From assembly GCF_002871005.1 (NCBI RefSeq), contig NZ_PHSN01000006.1, positions 1 through 64,000 of the forward strand: a DNA stretch of 64,000 nt, in the 5' to 3' direction. Under the pieces are notes generated by a model that was not told the origin of the DNA, ran no database searches, and saw nothing but the letters and a program-made list of their open reading frames with translations. Made by a program: the position numbers and the translations under genes. This document shows, in pieces, positions 39,210-47,561 of this stretch (position 1 is its first letter; each line of letters begins with the position of its first letter). This stretch comes from Acidimangrovimonas sediminis (GTDB lineage Bacteria; Pseudomonadota; Alphaproteobacteria; Rhodobacterales; Rhodobacteraceae).

Positions 39210-40232
39210 TCAGCAGATCCGGGGCAGCTGTTCGCCGACCAGCATGTCGACGATCCGGCTGCCACCGAAAAGCGTGCGCATGGTGACGCGGCCCGGGTGA
39301 CCCTCGACCGCGCGGCCGATCGCGACCGCCCCGCGACCGGCATCGGTCGTGCGCATCGCGGCCAGCGCGGCCTCGGCCTGATCGGCGGGAACGAAGGTGA
39401 CCAACGTCCCCTCATTCGCAAGGTAGAGTGGGTCGAGGCCGAGGATCTCGCACATCCCGCGCACCTCCTCGCGCAGCGGCAGGGTCTCTTCGTCGATCTC
39501 GATACCCACGCCGGCGGCTTCGGCGATCTCGTTCAGAGCCGAGGCGAGGCCCCCCCGCGTCGCGTCCCGCGCGGCCCGACACCCCGGCGCCGCGGCGATC
39601 ACGGCCTCCATCAGGTGGCCAAGGCCTTGGCAATCGCTTTCCAGCGCGGTCGAAAGCGCCAGATCCCCCCGCGCCGCCAGAATCGCCGCGCCGTGATCGC
39701 CCAGCACGCCGTTGACGATCGCCACATCCCCGGGCCGCACCTGCGTCGCCGCCAACGAGCGCCCGGGCGGGATCACCCCCACACCCGAGGTGGTGACGAA
39801 AACCGTGTCGCAGGCACCCCGGCCCACGACCTTGGTATCGCCGGTGACGATGCTGACCCCGGCCGCCTCGGCCTCCCGCGCCATCGAGGCGACGATGCGC
39901 CGGAGCAAGGCCACGTCGCAGCCTTCCTCGATGATGAACGCCGCCGAAAGCCAGAGCGGCTTCGCCCCCCCCACGGCAAGGTCGTTGACCGTGCCACAGA
40001 TCGCGATCTTACCGATATCGCCGCCCGGAAACTCCACCGGCGTCACCACGAAGGAATCGGTGGTAAACGCCAACTGCGCCCCCGGTTCGGCCAGCGCGGC
40101 CGAGGTCAGACGCGCCTGATCCTCCATCCCCGGCGGATCGAAGACGCCGGTGAAGACCTCCTCGATCAGATCCCGCATCGCCTTGCCGCCGCCGCCATGC
40201 GCCAGCGTCACCCGGTCATCCCTCAGCGCCAT
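39210..40232 (-). CDS. hypE: Hydrogenase maturation protein HypE
   Basis: HypE dehydrates the carbamoyl group received from HypF to a thiocyanate on its C-terminal cysteine, providing CN ligands for the Ni-Fe site. The 340-aa protein has the PurM-like ATP-binding region DDRVTLAHGGGGKAMRDLIE and NDLAVGGAKPLWLSAAFIIE, and it ends exactly in PRIC with the acceptor Cys. It is the last gene of the hyp cluster. Its ribosome binding region (GAAAGAAG) lies within repeat copy C, which also places a hairpin between hypD and hypE. Confidence 0.97.
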   Translation of the reverse strand: MALRDDRVTLAHGGGGKAMRDLIEEVFTGVFDPPGMEDQARLTSAALAEPGAQLAFTTDSFVVTPVEFPGGDIGKIAICGTVNDLAVGGAKPLWLSAAFIIEEGCDVALLRRIVASMAREAEAAGVSIVTGDTKVVGRGACDTVFVTTSGVGVIPPGRSLAATQVRPGDVAIVNGVLGDHGAAILAARGDLALSTALESDCQGLGHLMEAVIAAAPGCRAARDATRGGLASALNEIAEAAGVGIEIDEETLPLREEVRGMCEILGLDPLYLANEGTLVTFVPADQAEAALAAMRTTDAGRGAVAIGRAVEGHPGRVTMRTLFGGSRIVDMLVGEQLPRIC

Positions 40233-40284
40233 CTTGTCTTCTTTCTTGCAGAAATACTCCGGGGGTCCGGGGGCTGGCCCCCGG
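40233..40284 (-). repeat. Dispersed hairpin-GAGTATTT element, copy C
   Basis: On the minus strand a perfect 7-bp hairpin (40267-40273 with 40278-40284, 4-nt loop) is followed by CCCCCGGAGTATTTCTGC and AAGAAAGAAGACAAG, and the hypE ATG comes next. The element thus ends hypD and supplies the purine-rich Shine-Dalgarno region for hypE. It could be an attenuator or an mRNA processing/stability hairpin inside the hyp operon. Confidence 0.75.
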
Positions 40285-40295
40285 CGCCGCCTCGG

Positions 40296-41435
40296 TCACT
40301 CGGCCGCCGCGCGGGCACCGCCGTATTGCCAATACGCCGCGCAGGCCCCCTCGGAAGATACCATCAGCGCCCCCAGCGGCGTCTCGGGCGTGCAGCCCCG
40401 GCCGAATTGCGGGCATTGCGTGGGCTTCATCCGCCCCGTCATCACCGCCCCACAGGCCAGGCCCTCAGGCTCCGGCACATGGCGCGGGCGGGCGGCAGCA
40501 TAGCCCACGCCAAACTTCTCCTCAGCATCGAAAGCCTTGTACTTGTTTCGAATCCGCAAACCCGAGGCGTCGATCTCTCCCAGCCCGCGCCATTCGAAGG
40601 ACGGCCTGCGTTCATAGACATCCGCGATGGCGGCAAGGCTGACCGGATTGCCATGCTCCGGCACCACGCGGGCATACTGGTTTTCCACCTCGGCGCGCCC
40701 CTCGGCGATCTGGGTCAACACCATCAGAACCGATTGCAACAGGTCCAGAGGCTCGAATCCCGCCACCACGATCGGCTTTCCGTAATCCTGCGCGATGAAA
40801 TCGTAGGGGTGCGTGCCGATAACCATCGACACATGCCCCGGCCCGATGAACCCGTCCAGCATCATGTGCGGATCGTCGAGCAGCACCCTGATCGGCTCGG
40901 GCACCGTGATGTGGTTGCAGAAAACGGAGAAGTTCGTCATCCCCTCGCGCGCCGCCTGCTGGATCGACAGCGCGGTCGAGGGAGTCGTCGTCTCGAACCC
41001 CAGGCCGAAGAACACCACCTGGCGGTCGGGGTTGCGACGGGCCAGTTCCAGTGCGTCGAGCGGCGAATAGACCATGCGGATATCGGCGCCGCGCGCCTTG
41101 GCCTGCATCAGCGAGCCGCGGCTTCCCGGCACCCGCATCGCGTCGCCGAAAGTGGTGAAGATCACCTCGGGCCGCTCGGCGATCTCGATGCATTCGTCCA
41201 CCCGCGCCATGGGCAGCACGCAGACGGGGCAGCCGGGGCCGTGGATGAATTCCACCCCCTCGTGCACCAGCTTGTCCAGGCCGTAGCGAAAGATCGCATG
41301 GGTATGGCCGCCGCAGATCTCCATGATGTGGACCGGCTTCTCGCGGGTGGCGCCGATGCGGTCGGCCGTGGTTGCGATCGCGGCCAGAAGGGATTTCGCG
41401 GCCTTCGGGTCGCGGAACTCGGTGGCGTACTTCAT
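40296..41435 (-). CDS. hypD: Hydrogenase maturation protein HypD
   Basis: HypD is the 4Fe-4S scaffold on which, with HypC, the Fe(CN)2CO group is assembled. The 379-aa protein shows HIMEICGGHTHAIFRYGLDK (catalytic CGGH near residue 41) and FIHGPGCPVCVLPMARVDEC (thiol pair GCPVC near 69). It also has FGLGFETTTPSTALSIQQAA near 150 and the C-terminal cluster ligands in EGLACGAVMTGRMKPTQCPQ and FGRGCTPETPLG. The start overlaps hypC (ATGA). Repeat copy C and hypE follow. Confidence 0.97.
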   Translation of the reverse strand: MKYATEFRDPKAAKSLLAAIATTADRIGATREKPVHIMEICGGHTHAIFRYGLDKLVHEGVEFIHGPGCPVCVLPMARVDECIEIAERPEVIFTTFGDAMRVPGSRGSLMQAKARGADIRMVYSPLDALELARRNPDRQVVFFGLGFETTTPSTALSIQQAAREGMTNFSVFCNHITVPEPIRVLLDDPHMMLDGFIGPGHVSMVIGTHPYDFIAQDYGKPIVVAGFEPLDLLQSVLMVLTQIAEGRAEVENQYARVVPEHGNPVSLAAIADVYERRPSFEWRGLGEIDASGLRIRNKYKAFDAEEKFGVGYAAARPRHVPEPEGLACGAVMTGRMKPTQCPQFGRGCTPETPLGALMVSSEGACAAYWQYGGARAAAE

Positions 41436-41737
41436 ACCTGCGTCTCCTTCCGCAAACCCACCAGCGCCCTGTCCCCTTCCGCCATCTGTTCCAGCGCCTC
41501 CTGCGCCTCGCCCAGATCGCGCAGGGCCTCCAGCGTGGCGGCGGCCTCCGCCTCGTCGATCCGGCTCATGGCAAAGCCGACGTGGATCAGCGCCCATTCC
41601 CCGATCAGGCCCTGCAATGGCCCGTCGGCGATGCAGGCAACGTTGACCTCGCGCCGCACGCCCGAGACCTCGGCCATCGCCATCATGGCCTCGGGATTGG
41701 TGATCTCGACGATCTGGCCGGGAATGCCCAGGCACAT
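41432..41737 (-). CDS. hypC: Hydrogenase maturation chaperone HypC
   Basis: This 101-aa chaperone starts MCLGIPGQIVEI; the conserved Cys2 binds the iron group with HypD and delivers it to the large subunit precursor. VGFAMSRIDEAEAAATLEAL is the family C-terminal helix. It is distinct from the second HypC-like protein in the window (HupF), probably one being more specific for HupL. The start is one base after the hupR stop region, and it overlaps hypD. Confidence 0.96.
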   Translation of the reverse strand: MCLGIPGQIVEITNPEAMMAMAEVSGVRREVNVACIADGPLQGLIGEWALIHVGFAMSRIDEAEAAATLEALRDLGEAQEALEQMAEGDRALVGLRKETQV

Positions 41738-41738
41738 C

Positions 41739-43208
41739 TCAGCTCTCCTCTTCCTGCGCGGCGGGGTGGGTGACCCCGTAGCGATCCAGCTTGGCGCGCA
41801 GGCCGACGCGGGACAGGCCCAGCTCGGCCGCCGCGCGGCTCTTGTTCCAGCGGTGGCGGGTCAGCGTCTCGCGCAGGATCCGCATCTCGAACAGCTCCAC
41901 CCGCTCCTTCAGCGCGCCGGTGCCGGCCATCGCGTCTTCGGCGGTGCGGTCCGCCCCCTCGTCGCCCGGCGGCGCCTGCAGGATCGGGCGCGAGATCAGC
42001 TCCGCCCCCAGCGTCGTCTCCTCGCCGAAGATCAGCATCCGCGTCACCTCGTTCGACAGCTCGCGCAGGTTGCCCGGCCAGTCGTAATTCTCGAGGAATT
42101 CCAGCGCCGCGGCCGAGAAGCCGCGCACCGGTTTGCCATGGGTCGCGGCAACCTCGGCAAGCAGGGATTGCGCCAGCATCGCCACGTCGCCGCGTCGGGC
42201 CCGGAGCGGCGGCACCGCGATCTCGCCGACCGCCAGCGCATAGTAGAGATCCGCGCGGAATCGACCCTCGCCCACCAGGATCCTCACATCCGAGGCCGCC
42301 CCGGCGATCAGCCGCAGCGTTGTCGTCATCGTCTCCTGCCCGCCGACGGGGGTAAAGCTTCCCTCGCGCACCAGCCGCAGAATCTGCAATTGCAGGCCCG
42401 GGCTGGCCGCCTCGATCCCGGCAAGATAGAGCGTGCCGCGATCGGCCTTCTGCGCCAGACCGATCCGCGCAACGCCCCCGGGCAGCACCCCGCGTTTCGC
42501 GCCGAAAAGTTCGATCATCGCCAGCTCGTCCGAGAGACCGGCCAGGTTCACCTCATAGAACGGCTTGTCGGAGCGGAGCGAGCCGTAATGCATCGCGCGG
42601 GCCAGCTGTTGCTTTCCGACGCCGGCATCGCCCGTCAGCAGGACGGGCACGTCGAAGCTGGCGTAGTGACGCGCGGCGCGGACGACGTCGTTCATGGCCG
42701 AGGTCGGGCTGCGCAGGATCGCCTCGAACCCCATACCCTCGCGCAGGGCCTGCCGCCGCTTTTCCACCCGCGACTGGCTTGTCGCGTTGAGAAAGCGCAT
42801 CTCCAGCGACAGACGCTCGTTTTCGCGGGCCAGCGCGAACATCTGGGTGGCATTGCGCGCGGCGGCCAGAAGTTGCTCGGGGTGCCACGGCTTGGTCAGG
42901 AACTGGTGGATGCCGGCCTCGTTGATCGCCGCCATCATCGACTGGCTGTCGGTATAACCCGTGACGATCAGCCGTACCGTCTCGGGCCAGCGCTCGCGCA
43001 CTTCGGTAAGCAGGTCGACACCCGAGCGTCCGGGCATCCGCTGGTCGCAGAAGATCGCCTGCACCCAGTTTTCCTCCAGCGCCTCGAGCGCGGCCTCGGC
43101 GCTGCCGGCGGTCAGGATCTCGAACTCATCCTCCAGCGCCATCTTCATCGCGGAAAGCGAATGCGGCTCGTCATCGATCAGCAGGATGACGGGGATCGAG
43201 GCGGCCAT
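41739..43208 (-). CDS. hupR: Hydrogenase response regulator HupR (NtrC type, degenerate AAA+)
   Basis: HupR activates hupSLC; in R. capsulatus it does so with sigma70 RNA polymerase and is active unphosphorylated. The 489-aa protein has a receiver domain ([10 protein letters not shown]; phosphoacceptor Asp55 in [11 protein letters not shown]), an AAA+ domain from about 165 to 410 and a Fis-type helix-turn-helix ([20 protein letters not shown]). Walker A is GDAGVGKQ (193-200). The sigma54 loop GAFTGA is replaced by GVLPGG (240-245), and the Walker B acidic pair is replaced ([10 protein letters not shown]), so ATP-driven sigma54 activation is not expected. Its start overlaps the hypB stop (TGATG). 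Confidence 0.96.
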   Translation of the reverse strand: MAASIPVILLIDDEPHSLSAMKMALEDEFEILTAGSAEAALEALEENWVQAIFCDQRMPGRSGVDLLTEVRERWPETVRLIVTGYTDSQSMMAAINEAGIHQFLTKPWHPEQLLAAARNATQMFALARENERLSLEMRFLNATSQSRVEKRRQALREGMGFEAILRSPTSAMNDVVRAARHYASFDVPVLLTGDAGVGKQQLARAMHYGSLRSDKPFYEVNLAGLSDELAMIELFGAKRGVLPGGVARIGLAQKADRGTLYLAGIEAASPGLQLQILRLVREGSFTPVGGQETMTTTLRLIAGAASDVRILVGEGRFRADLYYALAVGEIAVPPLRARRGDVAMLAQSLLAEVAATHGKPVRGFSAAALEFLENYDWPGNLRELSNEVTRMLIFGEETTLGAELISRPILQAPPGDEGADRTAEDAMAGTGALKERVELFEMRILRETLTRHRWNKSRAAAELGLSRVGLRAKLDRYGVTHPAAQEEES

Positions 43209-44092
43209 CAGACTGCCTTGGCGGCGAGGCCGCGTTTCAGCCAGGCGACCCAGGCCTCCATCCCCTCGCCGGTGCGGGCAGAGACGCGGATCACCTCGAT
43301 CTCGGGGTTCACCCGGCGCAGGTTGGCCTCGTAGAGGTCGAGGTCGACGTCGCAATGGGGGGCAAGGTCGACCTTGTTCAAGAGCGCGATGCGAGCGGCG
43401 GTGAACATGTCGGGGTACTTCAGCGGCTTGTCCTCGCCCTCGGTGACCGACAGGATCGCGACCTTGGCGTCCTCCCCCAGGTCGAACCCGGCAGGGCAGA
43501 CGAGGTTGCCGACATTCTCGATGAAGAGCAACGCGCCGCGGGCCAGATCCAGACGTGTCAGAGCCTTTTCCACCATCGCCCCGTCGAGGTGGCAACCCTT
43601 GCCGGTATTCACCTGCACCGCCTGCGCGCCGGTGGCGCGGATGCGGTCGGCATCGTTCGTGGTCTGCTGGTCGCCCTCGATCACCGCGAGCGGCGCGTCG
43701 CCCAGCATCTCGATCGTGCGGCACAGAAGCGTGGTCTTACCCGACCCGGGAGAGGAGACGAGGTTCGTCGTGAACACCTGCGCCGCCGTCAGCGCGGCAC
43801 GGTTGCGGGCGGCGTAGCCGTCGTTCTTCGCCAGGATGTCGGTCTCGATCTCGATCAGCCGGGCCTGGCTCATCCCGGGCACTTCGGTCCCCGCGGGGCC
43901 CTGGCCCAGATGGAAATCGCCATGGGTGCAGGCGGGGCCGTGATGCGCGGGAGCGTGATCGCCGGATGCCTTGGCCGTCGGCCCCCCCGCCAGAACCGCA
44001 AGCGGCGCCGCCATTGGCTTGCCGTTGCTTTCCAGATGGGCCTTGAACTGGTCCTCGACGCTATGGCCGCCGCATCCGCATACCGTGCACAT
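43208..44092 (-). CDS. hypB: Hydrogenase nickel incorporation GTPase HypB
   Basis: HypB delivers nickel to the large subunit using GTP hydrolysis. The 294-aa protein begins MCTVCGCGG (high-affinity metal motif) and has a short His-containing stretch ([20 protein letters not shown], about residues 44-63). The G domain follows: [11 protein letters not shown] (P-loop near 112), [31 protein letters not shown] with metal-site Cys, and NKVDL. Its usual partner HypA is not encoded next to it. The ATG at 44092 has GGGGAGGTG upstream. An FNR-like box and a 20-bp palindrome lie in the 131 bp between hupJ and hypB. Confidence 0.96.
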   Translation of the reverse strand: MCTVCGCGGHSVEDQFKAHLESNGKPMAAPLAVLAGGPTAKASGDHAPAHHGPACTHGDFHLGQGPAGTEVPGMSQARLIEIETDILAKNDGYAARNRAALTAAQVFTTNLVSSPGSGKTTLLCRTIEMLGDAPLAVIEGDQQTTNDADRIRATGAQAVQVNTGKGCHLDGAMVEKALTRLDLARGALLFIENVGNLVCPAGFDLGEDAKVAILSVTEGEDKPLKYPDMFTAARIALLNKVDLAPHCDVDLDLYEANLRRVNPEIEVIRVSARTGEGMEAWVAWLKRGLAAKAV

Positions 44093-44121
44093 CGCTGCAC
44101 CTCCCCTGTCCTGTTTCGTCG

Positions 44122-44141
44122 GTTTCGCCAGCTGGCGAAAC
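44122..44141. promoter_or_regulatory. Perfect 20-bp palindrome upstream of hypB
   Basis: The sequence GTTTCGCCAGCTGGCGAAAC is a perfect inverted repeat without spacer, 30-49 bp before the hypB start, and is followed by ACTCGAGT, a further 8-bp palindrome at 44140-44147. It may be a protein-binding operator or a cruciform/hairpin left at a deletion junction. It lies between the FNR-like box and hypB, which is where the core promoter would be. Confidence 0.5.
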
Positions 44142-44172
44142 TCGAGTCTACCCAATCGGCGCCCCCGGCACC

Positions 44173-44186
44173 TTGAGCGCAATCAA
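44173..44186 (-). promoter_or_regulatory. FNR/FnrL-like box upstream of hypB
   Basis: TTGAG-CGCA-ATCAA matches the FNR consensus TTGAT-N4-ATCAA at 9 of 10 positions, centred 88 bp before the hypB start. In Rhizobium leguminosarum an FnrN-dependent promoter in the same relative place, inside hypA, drives hypBFCDEX. The box therefore suggests low-oxygen control of hypB-hupR-hypCDE here (inference). Confidence 0.55.
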
Positions 44187-44223
44187 ATTCCGCGTCGAGA
44201 TCCACGTCGACCCCGCGCCGCGC

Positions 44224-45096
44224 TCAGAGCGCCTGCGCGCCCTCGTCCGGGTGGTTCTCGTCCGGGTGGCCCTCCGAGGCGAACCCGCCCGAGATCAGCT
44301 TGCGCCGCGACACCGTCGTCGAGGGGTCACTCATCACGTCTTCCGTCTCTGCAACGGCCAATTCCGCCTCGCGCACCGCCCGGATCTCGGCGGAGCGGTC
44401 GGTTTCGGCGCGGTTCTCTGCGCGGAACAGTTCCACCATGATCGCGCGCGCGACATCCACCGCCTGAAGCTGGGTCTGGAAATCGCCCATCGGCGAGAAC
44501 AGCGAACAGGCCTTGTAGCCGCCGCCCATGTCGCGCCGGTTGTGGATGAATTCGTAGCGGCCCGAGGGAAAGGCGATCTCTTCATGCGTGCCGGGAACGA
44601 GGCCCGACCAGTCTTCGCCCTCTGCCGGCAGCATCACGAGGTTCATGAACCACGGGCTGATCAGCACGCCCAGGGGCCGGCCCTCATGCGCGACAAAGCC
44701 AACCGCCTCCACCCGCAGCGCCTTGTTCACCAGCGGCACGTCGCGCATCCGGGCATTCCAGATCTCGCGAAAGTCGGCCACCAGCAGGTCGACGCGCTCC
44801 TCGATCTGCCGCGAACGAAGCATCTCGGCCGCGCCTGGGTCGGACAGCACCATGAACTGGTTCTTGGGCGCGTCGCAGCCGGGGCAATGCCAGTCGTCGG
44901 GCAACGCGGAAAACGGCGTACCGGGCAGGACCTGGCGGTAATCGTCCCCCTCTGCCGGGTCGTAGGGTGTCCAGCAGATCTTGCACTCCATCACCGCCCG
45001 ATCCGAGATCCGATCGTTCGCCCCGAGGTAGGACCCTTCGAATCCCGTCTGGCCAGAGGTCGGCCCGGTTGCCTGAACAGTCATCGGCCCAGTCAT
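44224..45096 (-). CDS. hupJ: HupJ: rubredoxin-HybE fusion hydrogenase assembly protein
   Basis: This 290-aa protein has an N-terminal rubredoxin domain (CKICWTPYDPAEGD and HCPGCDAPKNQF, four Cys for one iron, residues about 37-77). It is fused to a HybE-type [NiFe]-hydrogenase assembly chaperone domain (NKALRVEAVGFVAHEGRPLG, LISPWFMNLVMLP, FPSGRYEFIHN, near 125-200). A charged C-terminal tail ends DENHPDEGAQAL. In rhizobia these are two genes, hupI and hupJ. It is thought to help assemble HupS iron-sulfur clusters under oxygen. The ATG at 45096 overlaps hupH (ATGA). hupK and hypA, expected next, are missing. Confidence 0.9.
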   Translation of the reverse strand: MTGPMTVQATGPTSGQTGFEGSYLGANDRISDRAVMECKICWTPYDPAEGDDYRQVLPGTPFSALPDDWHCPGCDAPKNQFMVLSDPGAAEMLRSRQIEERVDLLVADFREIWNARMRDVPLVNKALRVEAVGFVAHEGRPLGVLISPWFMNLVMLPAEGEDWSGLVPGTHEEIAFPSGRYEFIHNRRDMGGGYKACSLFSPMGDFQTQLQAVDVARAIMVELFRAENRAETDRSAEIRAVREAELAVAETEDVMSDPSTTVSRRKLISGGFASEGHPDENHPDEGAQAL

Positions 45097-45920
45097 CGGA
45101 TCGCCTCCAGCACCTCGAGCATCCGCTCGGCGGAATCGGTCAGGTCCTCGGGGGCGGCCAGCGCCACCTCGGGGATCCGGGTCACCTCGAACGTGTCCAG
45201 GATCAGCGTGTCCATCGAATTGAAGAACTGCACGCGCCAGACATGGGGAAGCGCGGTCGCCGTGATCCGGCAATTGCCATAGCCGCGCGACAGGATCGTG
45301 ACCGAGCCCTCGCCAAGGGCCGCATCCAACCACATCAGGTCTTCCGGCGTATGGGGCAGTAGCGTCAGGTTGATCACATGCGGCGCGCCACCGGCGTAAG
45401 CGGCGGACTTGTCGGCCAGCTCGGCCAGGATCGCCTGTGCGTTCACAACCCCGGGCTGGCGCGGATGCGACGGGCCCCTGGCGGCACGATACGGCTCGAA
45501 TGCACGGGAAATCGCGGCTTCGGGGATGGGGGCGACCTCGATCCCGTCGATCCCGGCACCCGCGACCGACCAGACGCCGGCAAAGACCGATTCCTGCACG
45601 CTCAGCGCCGGGATGCCGCGGATGCGGATCGACACCTCGCCCTGTCCCATCGTCTCGGCGATCAGGTCGCGGCTGGCCTTGTCCATGCCGTTCAGGTCGA
45701 ACACCGCGCCACTGCCGGAGGCCGCCTGCGCCGCCGCCGCCGAGACCTCGGCGATCAGCGCCAGCGCCGGGGCGACCGCGCCGGCATCGCCGACATCAGG
45801 CATATGGGCACTGTAGGTGCGCATGCCCTCGGGCAGCTTCATGTAGTCAAGCGTCTCGCCCTCTTCGGGCTGCGACCCCGGGCCGAAGCCAACCGGCGGC
45901 AGATGGAAATTGGAAACCAT
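45093..45920 (-). CDS. hupH: Hydrogenase expression/formation protein HupH (HyaF-like)
   Basis: This 275-aa cytosolic protein has the HyaF/HupH pattern: NFHLPPVGFGPGSQPEEGET at the N-terminus, VINLTLLPHTPEDLMWLDAA near residue 185, and GYGNCRITATALPHVWRVQF with FNSMDTLILDTFEVTRIPEV near 215-250. It helps maturation of the small subunit HupS, especially in air; the mechanism is not known. It follows hupG by 3 bp and overlaps hupJ by 4 nt. Confidence 0.93.
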   Translation of the reverse strand: MVSNFHLPPVGFGPGSQPEEGETLDYMKLPEGMRTYSAHMPDVGDAGAVAPALALIAEVSAAAAQAASGSGAVFDLNGMDKASRDLIAETMGQGEVSIRIRGIPALSVQESVFAGVWSVAGAGIDGIEVAPIPEAAISRAFEPYRAARGPSHPRQPGVVNAQAILAELADKSAAYAGGAPHVINLTLLPHTPEDLMWLDAALGEGSVTILSRGYGNCRITATALPHVWRVQFFNSMDTLILDTFEVTRIPEVALAAPEDLTDSAERMLEVLEAIR

Positions 45921-45923
45921 GGC

Positions 45924-46364
45924 CTAGCCCTCCTGGCCCAGAATGTGGCTGGTGCGTGCGATGTAATCCTGCCAGTCGCGGACCTTCTCGATCGCGCCGA
46001 GGTAGGTGCCCTGGCGCCAGAACAGGAAGGCCGGGGTCTTCAGCGCGCGGGTCTTCTGGCGCAGCTCCGCCTCGATCGCATCGGCCACCACCGCGCAGTC
46101 GAAGGCGTTCTGGAAGGTCATCCGCAGCTCGGGCAGGATCACCGCCGCATCCGGGGTTTCTAGGTTGCGCCGCGCATCGCCCGGGATGAAGAGGCAGTGA
46201 AAGCCCTCGCGCCCGGTGAATGCCTCGATCTCGGTAAAATCAGAGAGTGTTTCATAGCCCAGTTCGGCGCCCAGCCGGGCAACGAGGGGGTGGGTCTGCG
46301 CGGGGGCCGTGCTGATCGAGGCGGCGGGCGCGGCGTCGGGCGAGGGGGGCGCGTGATCGTGCAT
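45924..46364 (-). CDS. hupG: Hydrogenase maturation protein HupG (HyaE-like)
   Basis: This 146-aa thioredoxin-fold protein belongs to the HyaE/HupG family. Recognisable parts are DFTEIEAFTGREGFHCLFIP, NLETPDAAVILPELRMTFQN and LKTPAFLFWRQGTYLGAIEK. The thioredoxin CxxC pair is absent, as usual in the family. It probably binds the Tat signal region of HupS and prevents early export. The first 25 residues are Pro/Ala-rich and poorly conserved. It lies 9 bp after hupF and 3 bp before hupH. Confidence 0.9.
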   Translation of the reverse strand: MHDHAPPSPDAAPAASISTAPAQTHPLVARLGAELGYETLSDFTEIEAFTGREGFHCLFIPGDARRNLETPDAAVILPELRMTFQNAFDCAVVADAIEAELRQKTRALKTPAFLFWRQGTYLGAIEKVRDWQDYIARTSHILGQEG

Positions 46365-46373
46365 GGTGTCCTT

Positions 46374-46685
46374 TCAGGCCTGGGTCCGGCCAGCATCGAG
46401 TGCGGCCTGAAGATGGGGGGGAAGGCCGGGGCTGCGCGCCTCGAGATCGGCGAAGGCGTCGCCGGGGTCGCCCCCCGCCAACAGCGCCTGCAGCCCCCGC
46501 AGCGCGGCCAGGATCTTCGCCGCCTCGCCGGGGTCGAGCACCTCGCGCGCGGCGCCGAGGAAGACCAGCACCCAGTCGCCGGGGCGGGCCTCCGGCGTGA
46601 GCGAGAGGTCGACGAGCGCGCCATCCGCCGCCTCGCCGCGGATGCCATCGACGGAAGACAGCTGTGCGGGAATGCCCATGCACAT
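46374..46685 (-). CDS. hupF: HypC/HupF-family hydrogenase maturation chaperone
   Basis: This 103-aa chaperone begins MCMGIPAQL, with the conserved Cys2 of HypC/HybG/HupF proteins. HupF is reported to protect the HupL precursor during nickel-site assembly in the presence of oxygen in rhizobia. The body [20 protein letters not shown] is family-like; the C-terminal [15 protein letters not shown] extension is typical of HupF but not HypC. The start overlaps the hupD stop (TGATG). Confidence 0.92.
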   Translation of the reverse strand: MCMGIPAQLSSVDGIRGEAADGALVDLSLTPEARPGDWVLVFLGAAREVLDPGEAAKILAALRGLQALLAGGDPGDAFADLEARSPGLPPHLQAALDAGRTQA

Positions 46686-47311
46686 CAGACCTGCTCCGCA
46701 TCCGGAAAGTAGCGCGGATCGCCCGAGCGGCAGGCCTCGGCATCCGACGGTCGCCCCTCCTCGTATGCGGCGCGCGAAAGCGACGGGTCGGCACTGCCTT
46801 CGCAATGGGTCGCGCCGGGAAGGGCCTCGATGCCCCAACGGGCAAGTTCGGCAAGCGCAGTGTCGATCGCCGGGGCGATCCGCTCGGCCACCAGGGGCCG
46901 CAGTCCGCCGCCGTAATCCTCCAGCTCCACCGGCTGGCAGCCGATCAGGGTAAGGCGTTCGGGGCAGTAGCCCATGAGCGCGGCGGTGGCGAGAACGTCC
47001 TGGAATCCGGTCTGGTGCAGGCTCATCTTCTTGGCGCCCAGAAACTGCGGCACATCGCCGTCGCGCAGCGTCAGGAGCGCGCCGGGCGCCAATCCGAAAT
47101 CGACGGCGTCGAAGACGATCAGTGCGTCCGCCTCCTCAAGGAACGGCAGCAGGTAGAGCCCCTGCGTGCCACCGTCGAGCAGCCGCACATTCGCGGGCAG
47201 CGCCCAGCGTTCGGCCAGTGCTTCGACACAGCGCACGCCAAAACCTTCGTCGGCCCACAGCACGTTGCCGATTCCAAGCACGAGAACCCGTTCGGGGCGC
47301 GGATCTGGCAT
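46685..47311 (-). CDS. hupD: Hydrogenase maturation endopeptidase HupD
   Basis: This 208-aa protease removes the C-terminal tail of HupL after nickel insertion. It has [20 protein letters not shown] with the metal-sensing acidic residue near 21, [20 protein letters not shown] (second acidic ligand), and [15 protein letters not shown] with the His. The substrate tail is visible on HupL. The gene starts the second hup transcription segment: a terminator and a 312-bp partly AT-rich gap separate it from hupC. TTGAAAC and GGGAGGAG precede the ATG at 47311. Confidence 0.95.
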   Translation of the reverse strand: MPDPRPERVLVLGIGNVLWADEGFGVRCVEALAERWALPANVRLLDGGTQGLYLLPFLEEADALIVFDAVDFGLAPGALLTLRDGDVPQFLGAKKMSLHQTGFQDVLATAALMGYCPERLTLIGCQPVELEDYGGGLRPLVAERIAPAIDTALAELARWGIEALPGATHCEGSADPSLSRAAYEEGRPSDAEACRSGDPRYFPDAEQV

Positions 47312-47560
47312 TCGACTCCTCCCTTGAAACCAGTGGTCGCGACGCTCTCACCGGCGTTTTGAAAGCGACAATAGGGTTTGCAGCGGGGGACATTCAGGAA
47401 AATCGACTTCCGCAAAAGATGTTACTCAACATAATGAAAACAATGATATTTCCAGGAGATCTGAGTTATATCGACGGGATCGACGCGGAAAGAATCCGAC
47501 CGAAAGTCAACGCAAATGAAAACCTGACGACCACCACCACCCTCCACCAGGCAGTGCCCG
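47312..47560 (-). promoter_or_regulatory. Promoter-type gap between hupC terminator and hupD
   Basis: The stretch 47395-47475 is strikingly AT-rich for this genome (around TTACTCAACATAATGAAAACAA), while the rest is average. Located downstream of the hupC terminator and upstream of hupD, it probably carries a separate promoter for hupDFGHJ. No exact -35/-10 pair could be assigned and no FNR box was found. Confidence 0.45.
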
Positions 47561-47561
47561 C

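Noticed and set aside
39021-43334. 1437-codon plus-strand ORF across the hyp region
   Set aside because: It runs antisense through hypE, hypD, hypC and hupR, all of which are clear family members. It has no domain content of its own.
43870-44205. Minus-strand 111-codon ORF overlapping the hypB start, considered as a hypA remnant
   Set aside because: The translation has no HypA features (no MHE start, no CxxC zinc motif) and most of it is a shifted frame of hypB.
47404-47442. 12-codon minus-strand ORF upstream of hupD as a leader peptide
   Set aside because: It has no ribosome site and no regulatory codon run; it is probably chance in the AT-rich patch.
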